A stretch of DNA of 64,000 nucleotides, taken from the NCBI GenBank assembly GCA_963935595.1, contig OZ012544.1, positions 43,929,929 to 43,993,928 of the forward strand, written 5' to 3'. Positions 1-11,341 of this stretch are shown here, piece after piece. The notes beneath the pieces are model-generated. The model saw nothing but the letters and a program-made list of their open reading frames with translations. It did not search any database and was not told the origin of the DNA. A program made the translations under genes and the position numbers. This DNA comes from Schoenobius gigantellus. Taxonomy: Eukaryota > Arthropoda > Insecta > Lepidoptera > Crambidae. Within the stretch, counting starts at the first letter, position 1, and every line of letters begins with the position of its first letter.

Positions 1-534
1 AAAATACCTAATTTTTTTTAAGAATCAGCTCAATTTAAAAAGTCAATAAATCTGTAGGAATAATCAATTTTTGAATAAACATTGATTCAATTAACTTTTA
101 TCACTCTGTACAGTCACAGAGATTGCGTATAACGGAAAAATGAGAAACAGGGCTTTCCGAAGAAATAAGTCTATTGCCCGCAATACTTATTTTATCCACG
201 TTTAGAGTATGTTAAAATAAAGCTTATGAAATAAGCTTTCAAATTTTATTTACAGTTTTTGTTTGTCTAATCTTATTTTTTATATACCCATATTTCCAAA
301 TCGACGATAAGGTGGGTCGATTTCATTGCAGGTCAGTGTGACGTGGATTCGAAATTTTAACTTTATTGATTTATTCATTTTTCAAGGTATCGTTCTGTTG
401 ACATATACGATAATGTTGTAATTTATATTATTTACATATATTTGATATCAATTTCAAATTATCTAATTATATTATTTATCATTAATTGTCGAAGTAGAAT
501 AGTAGTATCACAATATTTCCGCCCAAAATTGTTA
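1..534. other. AT-rich sequence, no gene seen
   Basis: No convincing coding frame, splice-flanked exon or repeat boundary is visible. The stretch is AT-rich with short homopolymer runs. Confidence 0.5.
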
Positions 535-699
535 GTTATTACTGTTCAATACTCGGCCGTGATGGTGTCAACTTTCACGTGCCTCCTAACACAACCGCGA
601 AAAGCGGGCGTAAGAACTCACCGTGGTGGTGGCCAGAAGTTGCAAGCAAAGTGTTTCTGCTTAACACCATCACGACCGAATACTGAACAGCGAGTAACT
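535..699. repeat. Foldback/MITE-like inverted repeat
   Basis: The arms at about 535-568 and 664-699 are inverted copies (about 30 of 35 positions pair). The inner ends read GTGATGGTGT and ACACCATCAC. The 95-bp centre has no recognisable coding content. It is probably a small non-autonomous DNA element or the relic of one. No target duplication was identified. Confidence 0.55.
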
Positions 700-849
700 T
701 TAATTTTCACAAACTGGTTTATTGCTAGTCAATATAATTGAAAATTCACTGAGCGCTATCTATAATTGGAAGCTCTTGCAGCTTCATGCAGTGCCAGTAC
801 ACCGAGGCCGTCCACAACGTGACTGAAGTCATTCAAGGTCGTACGCGTT

Positions 850-1127
850 CTATATTCTCAATTCATATAGCCTCACTGTGTCTCGTTCACTCGCATTGAG
901 TAGGCGATTAAATTGTCTCTTTACCACCTCCCTCTGCCAAACATCCTTAGCAACATCAATCTCCTGCGAGGCTGTGCACCTGGTACTCCCATAACAACAT
1001 GATTTAAAATGTAAAACAAACAATTACCTGCTGAGATATCACCTGTATCTGCGTTGGTGATAATCTGCTCAAAGTGGTTGGCGTGCTTTGATAGAAATCT
1101 CTGTCCAGCAACAATAAGATGGGCGAA
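850..1127 (-). pseudogene. Unrecognised two-exon gene fragment, cut by an LTR
   Basis: On the minus strand an open stretch at 1127-1028 (including LIVAGQRFLSKHANHFEQ) runs to a donor-like GTAATT at 1027. An acceptor-like CACAG ends at 972. Joining there keeps the phase and gives a second open stretch (including EIDVAKDVWQREVVKRQ) ending in a TAG stop at 850-852. The upstream side is lost where the LTR starts at 1128. I do not recognise the family. The amino-acid composition looks protein-like and the splice phase fits, but no start codon is present. It could be a host gene interrupted by a retroelement, a decayed paralogue, or a chance pairing of frames. Confidence 0.3.
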
Positions 1128-1424
1128 TGATGATGTTGAGGTTATTACTTACAAAATGTTTGTTAAATACTCTTCATTCGAATAAAAAAAAACAATCCAG
1201 ATATGTCGCTTAGTTTCGTTGAAATTGTGGAATGAATGTAGTCTTATTTTGTAATTTGCTTTAAAAAGCATAGAGCTGAACATGCTTAAAGGAAAAAATG
1301 AAAAACTAACATAGAGAGTGAAGGGAAAAATCCAGTTTATCATAATTGGCAGCCATTCCATAAGATGCAGATTGTTATAATATTATTGTTTATACTCAAG
1401 AGTAAGTATTTTCTAAATTAGTCA
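1128..1424 (+). mobile_element. LTR of a tRNA-Lys-primed retroelement (copy 1)
   Basis: The sequence starts TGATGATG and ends in CA, and is followed after three bases by a primer-binding site. The same 0.3-kb sequence recurs at 31746-32038 with the same downstream PBS, which fixes both ends. No gag or pol accompanies it. About 230 bp of leader follows, split by the Mag-like insertion at 1470-5926, so this is a truncated or internally deleted element. Confidence 0.65.
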
Positions 1425-1427
1425 TTT

Positions 1428-1445
1428 TGGCGCCCAACGTGGGAC
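1428..1445 (+). other. Primer-binding site, tRNA-Lys type
   Basis: TGGCGCCCAACGTGGGAC follows the LTR end CA after a 3-base spacer. From recalled insect tRNA-Lys(CUU) sequence it complements 17 of the last 18 bases including CCA. The motif recurs at 32042 on the plus strand and, on the minus strand, at 19530, 59145 and, in a degenerate form, at 17645 and 51363. Confidence 0.7.
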
Positions 1446-1469
1446 TTGGATACCTTTCATTAGCAGGTG

Positions 1470-1590
1470 TGTTAATTCGGTTAGCGAGGCACGGGAATCG
1501 AATAAAGGAAACACGTAGTTCTCGGAACAGAGCTTGTATTCGACTGACAAGAGCGGAGGACGCAGCCTACCCGCTACTTACATACTAACA
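1470..1590 (-). repeat. 3' LTR of the Mag-like element
   Basis: This is the 121-bp LTR lying downstream of pol on the minus strand. Just inside it (about 1591-1597, minus strand) is the purine-rich GGAGAGA, the likely polypurine tract, directly after the gag-pol stop region. Confidence 0.85.
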
Positions 1591-1606
1591 TCTCTCCGCA
1601 CTTAAT

Positions 1607-4600
1607 CTACAAATAGTCCTTAAATATAAAAATATCCCTAAGGGGGTTACGTGTTTGGGGGGGAGATGCCACATCCTCATTACCCTGGGAGGTATTCTCT
1701 GACGGGGGGGTGGAGAGCGTTTCAGAGTTTGAACCCTCTTCATCTTGGGGTTGTAAGACATCTTCCGGCCTGGTTTGTCCCTCTGAATACTCGCCCATTC
1801 CCATCATGTCCGTTTGATGACCTTGATGTGGTGACTCTGCTTCCAGAACAATTGGTGGCAATTCATCACCGGAACTATCTCGCCGAGAATGTTGTGTATG
1901 ATCGGCCATTTCATGGTGAACACCCATCAATTCAGTCCCCCTGTATTTAAAAATTTGATTAATGTGTCTTTTAATTGTTTCCTCACCGTTGTTATTTGTT
2001 ATGCGAACTAAATAAATTGATCTTCCGATGCTATCTACAATAGTACCTTCAACCCAATAGATCTTTTGATTTCTATACATTTTAATTAATACAATTTCAT
2101 CTTTTTGAAATGTTTTTGATCTTTTTCCACCATAATAATTACTCTGAAGGCACTGCTTGTTCTTAACAACTTGGTCGAGATCGAGGTTTTGTGACGCCGG
2201 TTGCCTAGTAGTTACAAGATCTAACCTACTCCTTAATTTTTTACCAAATAAAACCTCGGCCGGAGATTTACCGAGCGTACTGTGCTCTGAGTTTCGATAG
2301 TGGAATAAAAATTCATTTAGCTTTATATTTATGTTTTTTGATGAGTTCCAGAGAAAATAATTGATTTCAATGCTTTTTTATTATTTTGACTGAACTTTCT
2401 GCCTGACCGTTACTACTGGGGTTGTAAGTGGGCGAAGTAATATGTGTAATACCATTAGTTACACAAAAATGCTTAAACTCGCTTGAAATAAATGACGTGC
2501 CGTTATCTGTACAAATAGTATTTATTAATCCAAATCTACTCATAACCTCGCATAGTTTAACAATTATAACTTTACTTCCGTATCCTGTCGAGACATCAAA
2601 ACACTCTATCCATTTAGAATAGGCGTCTACTATAATTAAGTAAACCTTATTATTGATCGGTCCGAGAAGATCCATGTGAACACGATACCAAGGCTGTGGC
2701 GGGAACGGCCAGGGAGTGAGCGGCGCGCGCGCCGGCGCCGGCCGCAGCGCCGCGCACACCCTGCACGCGGCAACGAATGACTCGATGTCGGCTGACAAGC
2801 CCGGCCACCAAAACCGGCTTCGAGCTTCCGATTTCATTTTGTTGACCCCTAGGTGTCCTTTGTGCAATTCACATAATATTCTATGTCTACAGTTCGACGG
2901 GATCACGACCTTGTGTCCACGGACCAAACAAGATCTCTCAACAGTCAGTTCATGACGACACATGAAGTACGGTTTCACATCATTACTGTTTATGCGAGCG
3001 GGCCAACCTGAGTGTACGAATTTAATCACAGCGGAAAGAGTTGGATCTAACTGTGTCTGTTTACATATTTCCGATATGTTCAATGCGGGCTCGGTACAGT
3101 CATACACAAAATTCATGTAAGTCGATTCAGTTTCGGTTTCTTCTGTATCATTTTTATCAGAAGATTCGTCCGGCACCGAACGACTCAAGTAGTCTGCAAC
3201 GTTATGCGAGCTACATATGTACTCTAACATAAAATTGTATGATGTCAAAAAAATTGCATAACGCTGCAGGCGATTCGCGGTCACTTCCGGTACGCCTTTT
3301 TTGTGACTGAATATCGAAAGCAGCGGCTTATGGTCAGTTCTAAGCACAAATGGTGTCGCTCGACCATACAAATACTGATGGTATTTTTTTACTCCGAAAA
3401 TTATAGCCGTGGCCTCTTTTTGTATCTGACTGTACCGACGTTCCGCCCGAGTGAGCGAACGGGACGCGTAGGACACGGGCCGCTCGACGCCGTCCGCCGC
3501 CACCTGCCACAGCACCGCGCCCAGCCCGCCCGGCGCCGCGTCCACAGTCAGAATGAGCTTGGCTTGCGGGTCGAAATGAGCGAGAGTGACGTCAGACACC
3601 AAATCCTGTTTAATTAACTTTACTGATGTGTCATGTTCCTCTCCCCAGTGCCAACGCACGTCTTTTTGTAAAAGTGCGTGTAGTGGACTCAATATTGACG
3701 ACGCATTTTTAATAAAATTTCGGTAGTAGTTTACCATTCCTAAAAATGATTTTAACTCACTGACATTTTTAGGAGTTTTAGCTTTGATAATTGCATCAAC
3801 TTTATCTTTACATTTATGTAAGCCATGTTTATCAATTTTGAAGCCTAAGTATGAGACAGAGTCCTGGAATAGTTTGCATTAGCTTTTTTGCAGAACTAAA
3901 CCCGCCTGCTCTAATCTTTTGAAAACTTCATGAAGAGCCGCTAAGTGACAACTTGGAGACGATCCCGTGACCAAAATATCATCCTGGAAAACTAGCACAT
4001 TATCTAGGCCTGCAAGAATTATTTCTAACGTTTTTTGAAAAATTGCTGCTGAGCTCGCTAAACCGAAGATAAGTCTTGTAAATTTGAAAAGGCCTTTGTG
4101 TGTATTAATGCAAGTAAGCATTTGTGAATCATCACTCAAAACAAGTTGATTGTACGCCTGTGAGAGATCAAGTTTGGAAAATTTTTGACCACCATGTAAC
4201 TTAGAGAACAACTCCTCAATCCTTGGCAATGGATATTTTTCAATGATCAACTGTTTATTTAGGGACACTGAGTAGTCAGCGCACATGCGAATATCACCAT
4301 TATTTTTCAACACCGGTACTATGGGGCTGGCATAGCCCGAATTGCTTACAGACACTAGTATACCTAATTTTACTAGTCTATTTAATTCTTTTTCCACGGC
4401 GTCTCTCAATGCAAAAGGAACCGTGCGAGCCTTGAAAAATATTGGCTTAGCATCCGGTTTTAGCCGTAACTTTACCTGTGGACCATTATAACGACCTAAT
4501 TCGCTCGAGAATAATGAAGGATACTTGACAGTCATTTCATCTAAATAATCAAAACAATTATTGACGGAGGTGATTTGAAAATCGAATTTTGTTAAAAAAT

Positions 4601-5744
4601 CTCTGCCTAGTAAACAAGGCCCGTTACTGTTAACGATATATACTAGGATTTGTTTAGTTTTATTTTTATAAGTGAAAGGTAAATCAATAGTGCCTAAAGT
4701 TGCTATACTACTGCCATTATAACTAAGTAAAATTTTGATGCTTGCTTTTAATTTTAACTTAAATTTGTTAAAATGCAAATCAAATATTCTCTCTGGAATT
4801 ATCGTCACTGCCGACCCCGTGTCGATTTCAAAATTGATTTTGGTTCGATCGACGAGCACAGATTCTCGTACTGGCGTGTCACTGTTCACAGAGATATTAC
4901 AAACTACATGCTTACCATCATCTGCAACGTCATCATCCACCTCGACCTCGACAAAGTGTTGCTGCAATTTTTTTAGAGAACTCATACGTCGCAGATGACC
5001 ACGACCACCGTACAACCCGCACTTGTACCGCTTAAACTTGCACGCAGTAGACAGATGACCCTTGTAGCCACACACGTGGCACGATTCTGATGTCCCCGTG
5101 ACGACCTTGGGTGAGCGGGCGCGCCGCCCGGCCGTTGCCGCCGGCGCCGACGCTGCTGCTGCCGCTCGGTACACAGGGAGGGTGAGGTGCACAGGCGCCG
5201 CGGCCGCTGCTCCACGGCGGGCGCTGTTGATTGCCTGCGCGGTCTCCAACGCCTTGCTCAGCGTCAGCTCCGCCATATCCATGGTGAACAATTTATCGCG
5301 CTCCGGTCCCGCCTGCATGCCCAAGACGAAGCGATCCCTCAGGAATTCATTGAGACATTGTGCGGGAAAACCGCAGTCTACGGCGAGTCCGCGCACACGG
5401 GCAGCCCATTCCGCTAAACTTTCCGATGCACCTTGAGTCGAGGTGTAGAAGGTATTTCGCTCAGCAAAACCACATTTTGCGGGTTCAAAATGATCGTCCA
5501 ACAATTTTAAAATATTCTCGTACTCTAACGAAGTGACTTTGTTCGGCAACGCTAAGTCCCGAACCAATTTGTATGTGTTTTCCGATAAACTGCTGAGCAA
5601 CACGGCCCGACGTTTTATTTTCGCTTTACCGTCCGATTCCAAATCGTTGGCTAAAAACCATTGTTCGAGTCGATCTTTATATACAATCCAGTCTTGACTT
5701 TCGTGATTGAAACTACACAATGAACCAACTGACACTTTTGCCAT
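1607..5744 (-). pseudogene. Gag-pol polyprotein of the Mag-like element, two lesions
   Basis: The reading frame starts at the ATG at 5744. Gag comes first, with one good CCHC knuckle (CHVCGYKGHLSTAC, near 5088-5047) and a second degenerate one. Next come an aspartic protease (FEIDTGSAV), RT with a VFQDD catalytic box in place of the usual Y-x-DD, RNase H (LRTDHKPL), and integrase with an HHCC zinc site and the DDE residues in MDLLGP, TDNGTSF and NGQAESSV. The C-terminal tail of about 100 residues is polar and acidic. There are two breaks: an in-frame TAA at about 3876-3878 just after RT, where the family usually has Lys, and one extra A in an A-run near 2374-2379 in integrase. The total is 4138 nt, one more than a multiple of three, as one +1 shift predicts. 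Otherwise the frame is intact. Confidence 0.88.
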
Positions 5745-5793
5745 CGTTTCCGACTGTGCACACGTAAAAAATGCAATAATTTTTTCAGACTCG

Positions 5794-5804
5794 CCTCGTC
5801 GCCA
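5794..5804 (-). other. Primer-binding site of the Mag-like element
   Basis: One base inside the 5' LTR the minus strand reads TGGCGACGAGG. From memory this complements the last 11 bases, with CCA, of insect tRNA-Ser(GCU). A serine-tRNA primer would fit the Mag lineage. The match is short, so the identity is tentative. Confidence 0.5.
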
Positions 5805-5805
5805 C

Positions 5806-5926
5806 TGTTAATTCGGTTAGCGAGGCACGGGAATCGAATAAAGGAAACACGTAGTTATCGGAACAGAGCTTGTATTCGACTGACAAGAGCGGAGGACGCA
5901 GCCTACCCGCTACTTACATACTAACA
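5806..5926 (-). repeat. 5' LTR of the Mag-like element
   Basis: This LTR matches 1470-1590 except for one base. It lies upstream of gag on the minus strand and should carry the element's promoter and poly(A) signals, although no TATA box is obvious in it. Confidence 0.85.
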
Positions 5927-5931
5927 AGATG

Positions 5932-6160
5932 AAATATCATAAATAGGTCTTTGTGGAAAATCTCTCGTGTCTTGTTTTTAAATTTGTGATTGCAATAAAT
6001 CCAAAATATATCCGGAGATTAGAGAAATGTGCTTTTAATTTTGATTAATACTAAATGTGTTTAGACTTTAACAAAAAATCGACACCAAACCATGTTAAAC
6101 TTAAAAACTGGTAGTCAGCTCAGCAAAAAGCACTTACGGTGCCGTTTGGCTTAAAAGTTT
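5932..6160 (+). mobile_element. Leader of the tRNA-Lys-primed relic, 3' of the Mag insertion
   Basis: This continues the sequence after the LTR and PBS at 1128-1445. It matches 32085-32170 plus 32538-32680, where the same stretch is split by another repeat. No coding capacity is seen. Confidence 0.55.
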
Positions 6161-7139
6161 TTTATTTGCGGTGATTGCCGTATTAGTCTCTATCTCTATC
6201 TCTATATATAATAAAATCGTAGGGGTACAAAAATCTGTAATTGCGAAATATTAAGAAAAAAAATACACAGGTCGCCTTAAAATCATTAGAAAAACACGAT
6301 AGAATAGTTTTTAAAAAAATTGTTTGTTTGTTGGTTTGTTTGTTTGTTTGTCTGTTTGTCCGGAAAGATCTCCGAAACTACTGGACAGAATTTGATATGG
6401 CTTACACCACAATGCTTAGAATTTTCCGGAAGAACATTTAGGCATAATTTCGTTTGTTTAAATTATCTTTTTATTTTTAGTGAAAAAATACCATAACAAA
6501 TTTTCGAATTGGCTCTAGGTAGAAAAACAACATGGCGCACGTGAAATTATTTTGACAAGTCTGTCACATAGTACAGAGAGAAGGTATTTTCTTCCACGAA
6601 GGAAAGGCAATGGAACTACGCCATACAGCCTGATCTTAAGTAATTGGATTTCGAAAATTGAAAGGCAGGAATGAAGTGTTTCACATAGTACAAATAAAAT
6701 TTAATATTTTCTGTTAATGGCTGTGGCCAACAGGATTTCGCCAACCAAATTGTCTTTTTCTTATGTCGTACCGTGGTGGTAAGGCAAAAAGATCAAGCCA
6801 TACAACCAATGTATAAAGCATTTTTTATGATAATACTTATCGAGTGACCATAAAATTTGTAGATTGGTTTAATTTTTGACAAATTTTCACAAAATCGGTA
6901 CAATTTTTGAAATATTTGAAATGTTGAAAAACGAAGATACTCTTTTCAAGGTATTTTGAAAGGTGTTATATGCTTTTACATTAGGACTAAGGAATCAAAC
7001 TCTCATCCATTTAAAACTATTAAAAGGAATAGATTAATATTGATAATTAAAAAAAAATCTGACTGCAATGTTCAGGGTTACGCGTAGAGGGACGGGACGG
7101 GACTCTTGATCCTAATGTCTAAAATGACGGATCACATTT

Positions 7140-8756
7140 TTTTGGATCCACCCAAGGAACATAGATATCGAACGAAGAACCTAAAGAGTAGAACACATTG
7201 AACCTAGCCACGTTGACTTAATTTGACATGACTGCCGATAAAGTTCGTTTTCAAACCCAACGATATGCATATCAAATGAAAGGCCTTGATAAGTAGAGCA
7301 CTATGAACATAGGAAAATCGCCCTAAATTCAACATGGCCGCCGCTCAAATAAAACGGATAAAAGTTCGTTTCCAAACCCAGCAATATGGGTATCAAATGA
7401 AAGGCATTGATGAGTAGAGCACTATGAACCTAGCAACATTGACATAAATTCAACACGGCCGCCGCTCAAAAAAGGTGGAATAAAGTTAGTTTCCAAACCT
7501 AGCAATATGGGTATCAAATGAAAGGCATTACTGAGTAGAGCACTATGAACCTAGCAACATTGACATAAATTCAACACGGCCGCCGCTCAAAAAAGGTGGA
7601 ATAAAGTTAGTTTCCAAACCTAGCAATATGGGTATCAAATGAAAGGCCTTGAAGAGTAGAGCACTATGAACCTAGAAACATTGACATAAATTTAACATGG
7701 CCGCCGCTCAAAAAAGGTGGATAAAAGTTAGTTTCCAAGCCTAGCAATATGGGTATCAAATGAAAGGCCTTGAAGAGTAGAGCATTAGGTACCTAGGAAA
7801 ATCGACCTAAATTCAACATGGCCGCCGCTCAAAAAAAAAGGATAAAAGTTCGTTTTCAAACCCAGCAATATGGGTATCAAATGAAAGGCCCTGATGAGTA
7901 GAGCTCTATAAACCTAGCAACATTGACATAAATTCAACATGGCCGCCGCTCAAAAAAGATAGATAAAAGTTCGTTTCCAAACCTAGCAATATGGGTATCA
8001 AATGAAAGGCCTTGAAGAGTAGAGCATTAGGAACCTAGCAAAATCGACCTAAATTCAACATGGCCGCCGCTCAAAAAAAAGGAATAAAAGTTCGTTTCCA
8101 AACCTAGCAATATGGGTATCAAATGAAAAGCCTAAAAGAGTAGAGCATTATGAACTTAGGAAAATTGCTATAAATTCAACATGGCCGCCGCTCAAAAAAT
8201 GGATAATAGTTCGTTTCCAAACCCAGCAATATGGGTCTCAAATGAAAGGCCTTGATGAGTAGAGCACTATGAACCTAGCCACATATAAATAAATTCAACA
8301 TGGCCGCCGCTCAATAAAGGTGGATAAAAGTTCGTTTTCTAATCTAGCAATATAGGTATCAAATGAAAGGTCTTCAAGAGTAGAGCACTATGGACCTAGC
8401 AATATTGACGTAAATTCGACATGGCCACCGCTCAGAAAAGGTGGATAAAAGTTCGTTTCCAAACCTGGCAATATAGGTATCAAATGAAAGGCCTTGAAGA
8501 GTAGAGCACTATGAACCTAGGAAAATAGCACAAAATTCAATATGGCCGCTGCTCAAAAAAAAACTGATAAAAGTTCGTTTCTAAGCCCAGCAATATGGGT
8601 ATCAAATGAAAGGCCTTGATCAGTAGAGCACTATTAACGTAGCAACATTGACGTAAATTCAACATGGCCGCCGCTCAAAAAAGCGGATAACAGTTGCTTT
8701 TCAAACCCAGCAATAGGGGTAATAAATGAAAGTAGGCCCTGAAGGGTACCTAGAGC
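7140..8756 (+). repeat. 121-bp tandem repeat array, about 13 units
   Basis: The motif GGCCGCCGCTC recurs at 7336, 7457, 7578, 7699, 7820, 7941, 8062, 8182, 8302, 8422, 8543 and 8666, a spacing of 120-123. Each unit also holds a conserved TGGGTATCAAATGAAAGGC. A degenerate first unit lies near 7226 and a stray decayed one near 9888. The units at 7457 and 7578 are almost identical, so the array has been expanding. The period is not a multiple of three and units contain stops in all frames, so it is not coding. Confidence 0.9.
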
Positions 8757-8976
8757 AGCCATGCTCTAAGTGTGTTCCGCGGAACCCTAGGGCTCCACAA
8801 TACCCCTATAAGGGTTCCGCAATAATTTAGAAAAATCAAAACACCTTCTCTGGTCGTACTTTTATTATGCTTATTAATAAATAATACACTTTTAAAAACT
8901 ATTGTTTCATTTTATGGTTCCGTCAAGTATTTCGCTTTCCAAAAGGGTTCCGTCACCAAAAATGTTTGAGAACCGC
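8757..8976. repeat. hAT-like non-autonomous remnant
   Basis: The right end reads GTTTGAGAACCGCT, whose complement resembles the common insect hAT terminus CAG-GGTTCTCAAAC. Inside are several GGGTTCCG/CGGAACCC motifs, including GTTCCGCGGAACCC near 8772. It interrupts the end of the 121-bp array. No 8-bp target duplication could be settled. Confidence 0.4.
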
Positions 8977-10004
8977 TTCGGGCCTATTGGATGTTCGATG
9001 TTAGATGTTACCTGTGTTTAGTGTCCTTCGAGACCGTGATAATGCAACGATCGTGAACTAACTAACGATAACTCCAAGTTTGTGTGTTGGATGTTAGTCA
9101 TCACGGCGAGTTTGCTAACCGAACTATGTCAGCAACACTATATCGCACAGTACACGTTACAAAAACGGAAGTCTCAATACATTTTATGGCTAACCGCATA
9201 AATACGTTTTTTCGCATTCGTTTTCTGAATGCGGGCATCCGAATGCATCAAATCTATACAAAATACTAATTGACTGCCGCACACGTTCGTTTTTATTACG
9301 AACGGAACACGTTCTGTACGTACGTTTAGGTAGAATGGTAGAAATCCCGAATGAGAAGAAACGAACGTCTTCGCTACGTTCACGAAACTCCGTGTCTGTA
9401 TTCCGTGATCGGATATCGAATACGGAAAACGTATTTGTACAGTAACCCCTCCATTCATGCTATACATTAACTCTACGAAAACCGCCAGTATTACGAGCGA
9501 CATAAGAACGGTTCAAAGGTCAAACAGTATAGCTTGACAAGGAGCTTACTGTACGACCAGGTACGACCAGTCAAAATTGGCCAAGTTGTCATATCCAAAA
9601 AATATATTTTGTTGGTGTTACCAACACCCATTATAAAATCTAAACTTTATTTGTATACAGTTCTTATTTATTAACAATTGTTTATTTTAATTCGAAACAT
9701 GAATACGATATAGATTATTCTTGCAACTGTGTAGTTCTTTCTACTGAAGAAGAATTTATTAATATCAATAATGTCTCTAAGACAATAATTATACTTAGTG
9801 TTTATAGTAATATGTAATGTATTTAATTTTGTGGACTGTTAGAAAAAGAGCATTACGAAGCTACGAAAATTGTCCTAATTTAGAAATGGCCGATGCTCAA
9901 GAAAGGCAGAATAAAGTTGAATCATTATGGAATAAAATGGAGGAAAAAACTAAACACTGTGTTAAGTATTTTGATAGCGAAACGTAGTTCGCGGGCACAG
10001 CTAG

Positions 10005-10712
10005 TATCTAATATATCTAAGCCGTAGTAAAATGGACTACATCGGTAAAGCGGAATATGTAGAGTCGCCTACCTGTGGCTTATGTTCTCTTAGTATTCAA
10101 TGTTTTGGAAAACGTGCTGGATTCGCACAACGTTCGTAGACTCCTTCACGTATGGCTTATGTTTTCCTAGTATTCAATATTTTGGAAAACGTGTTTGATT
10201 CGAACTTCGTTATTGACGAAATACAGGAAGCCACAGCGACCAATCACAATTCTTGCTATTGATTGGACTCCTGTAAAGCAGAATATGTAGACTCATCTAC
10301 CTGTAGCTTATGTTCTCCTAGTATTCAATATTTTAGAAAACGTGTTGGATTCGAAGTACGTTATTGAGAAAAAGTTTGCCACGTGACCAATGACATTTCC
10401 TGCTATTGTAAAGCAGAATATATAGACTCACCTACCTGTAGCTTATGTTCTCCTAGTATTCAATGTTTTGGAAAACGTGTTGGATTCCGAACTACGTTAT
10501 TGACGGAATTCAACAGGTAGTCACAGAAACCAGTGCCATTTCCTGCTATTGATTTGATTCTTGATTTACTTGAACGAAATATCGAAAAAAGACGTTCCTT
10601 ATTCTATCAATCTTAATGTTGTTATCGCGACTTGATAGAATTTCAATAAAATTGCTTTTGGTATTTTTTTACGCTTTTCGTGTGTTACTCGAAAGGTAAT
10701 GCTATTGAAGCA
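10005..10712 (+). repeat. Clustered copies of a dispersed repeat family
   Basis: Four successive copies (near 10071, 10145, 10300 and 10433) share a core with TTATGTTCTCCTAGTATTC followed by GTTTTGGAAAACGTG. The best copy is bounded by CTACCTGT on the left and ACAGGTAG on the right. The following stretch (10540-10710) is similar to 40195-40385. Related cores occur in both orientations across the window. No coding content. Confidence 0.6.
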
Positions 10713-10713
10713 T

Positions 10714-11341
10714 GCAACGATGGGTTGCCCGCAGGGATCGGTGCTGGGACCCACGCTCTGGAACGTGCTAATGGACGACTTGCTTTAACTCCCATTCCCT
10801 GGGGGGGTTAGCGTCGTTGCTTAAGCCGACGACGTGACGATTCTGATCGAGGCCAATTCCCGGGCGATTATAGAGGCCTCGGCTTCTACCACTTTGCAGC
10901 TCGTCGGCAACTGGGCGGCCCGTAATCGTCTGGAATTTGCTCCTAGTAAGTCTGCAACTATGACGATCAGGGGCAAATTCCAGAGGCCACCAGTCATCAA
11001 GTACGCTGGGGTCTCTATCAGAAGCGTCACGTCGACCACGGTGCTGGAGGTGGTAGTCGACGCAAGTTTATCGTTCGCACAGCATGCGACATCGATAGGG
11101 GAGCGGGCGGCAAATAACTTCGGCAAGATGTCGAGAGCGTCGGCGTGGCGTCTTCTTGGGGTATTCGGCACAAGGCGCTCAAGGTCTTGTACAAGGTCTT
11201 GTACCTATGTGGCGACGGTGACGTATGCTGCTGCATGCTGGTCGGAGCGCGCGTCCCTTCACGTTGTGCGGAGCGCGTTACTGCGCACCCAGAGACCCGC
11301 TTTGACGCTTTTGACCAAGGTGTACCGATCGACGAGCTCTG
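10714..11341 (+). pseudogene. R1-clade LINE reverse transcriptase fragment
   Basis: The frame starting at 10714 reads MGCPQGSVLGPTLWNVL, then ADDVTILIEA (RT motifs 4 and 5). It continues through the thumb-like region to a TKVYRSTS motif typical of R1-type ORF2 proteins. Two in-frame stops lie in the catalytic region, one of them replacing the Tyr of the YADD box. It is GC-rich compared with its AT-rich flanks. Endonuclease and the N-terminal RT half are missing, so it is a dead internal fragment. Confidence 0.8.

Larger units (their letters stand above)
1470..5926 (-). mobile_element. Nearly complete Mag-like Ty3/Gypsy LTR retrotransposon
   Basis: This 4457-bp element has 121-bp LTRs at both ends that differ at one base (near 1524/5860), so it inserted recently. 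The LTRs run TG...CA. The flanking 5-mers are AGGTG (1465-1469) and AGATG (5927-5931). The uninterrupted paralogue at 32080 reads AGATG, which supports a 5-bp target duplication with one later mutation. One gag-pol frame fills the interior and no env is present. Very short LTRs, a single gag-pol frame and a serine-tRNA-like PBS fit the Mag lineage; that assignment is inference. It sits inside the leader of an older LTR relic. Confidence 0.88.
6199..10004 (+). mobile_element. Helitron-like non-autonomous element with internal tandem array
   Basis: The left end starts with TC in a TCTATATATAATAAAA context, next to a TCTCTA repeat. A TTTG-rich tract follows at about 6318-6358. The right end reads GCGGGCACAG then CTAG (10001-10004) followed by T. 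TC at the 5' end, CTAG at the 3' end and insertion between A and T are Helitron hallmarks, and two short elements here (27372-27561 and 36776-36957) share the same ends. No Rep/helicase is encoded. The interior holds the 121-bp array (7140-8756) and an apparent hAT-type insertion. That both ends belong to one element is inference, since they are 3.8 kb apart. Confidence 0.5.

Noticed and set aside
1651..1950. Plus-strand open frame opposite the Mag-like gag-pol
   Set aside because: It is the antisense shadow of the real coding frame. The same applies to 4735-4998 and 5098-5436.
7140..8756. Regular array considered as a CRISPR array
   Set aside because: The whole 121-bp unit is repeated with no variable spacers, and the DNA is eukaryotic. 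It is a tandem repeat.
9174..9503. 109-codon open frame on the minus strand with a hydrophobic start
   Set aside because: It lies inside the Helitron-like element among short inverted words such as GTTCGT...ACGAAC. No motif is recognised, and this length can occur by chance.
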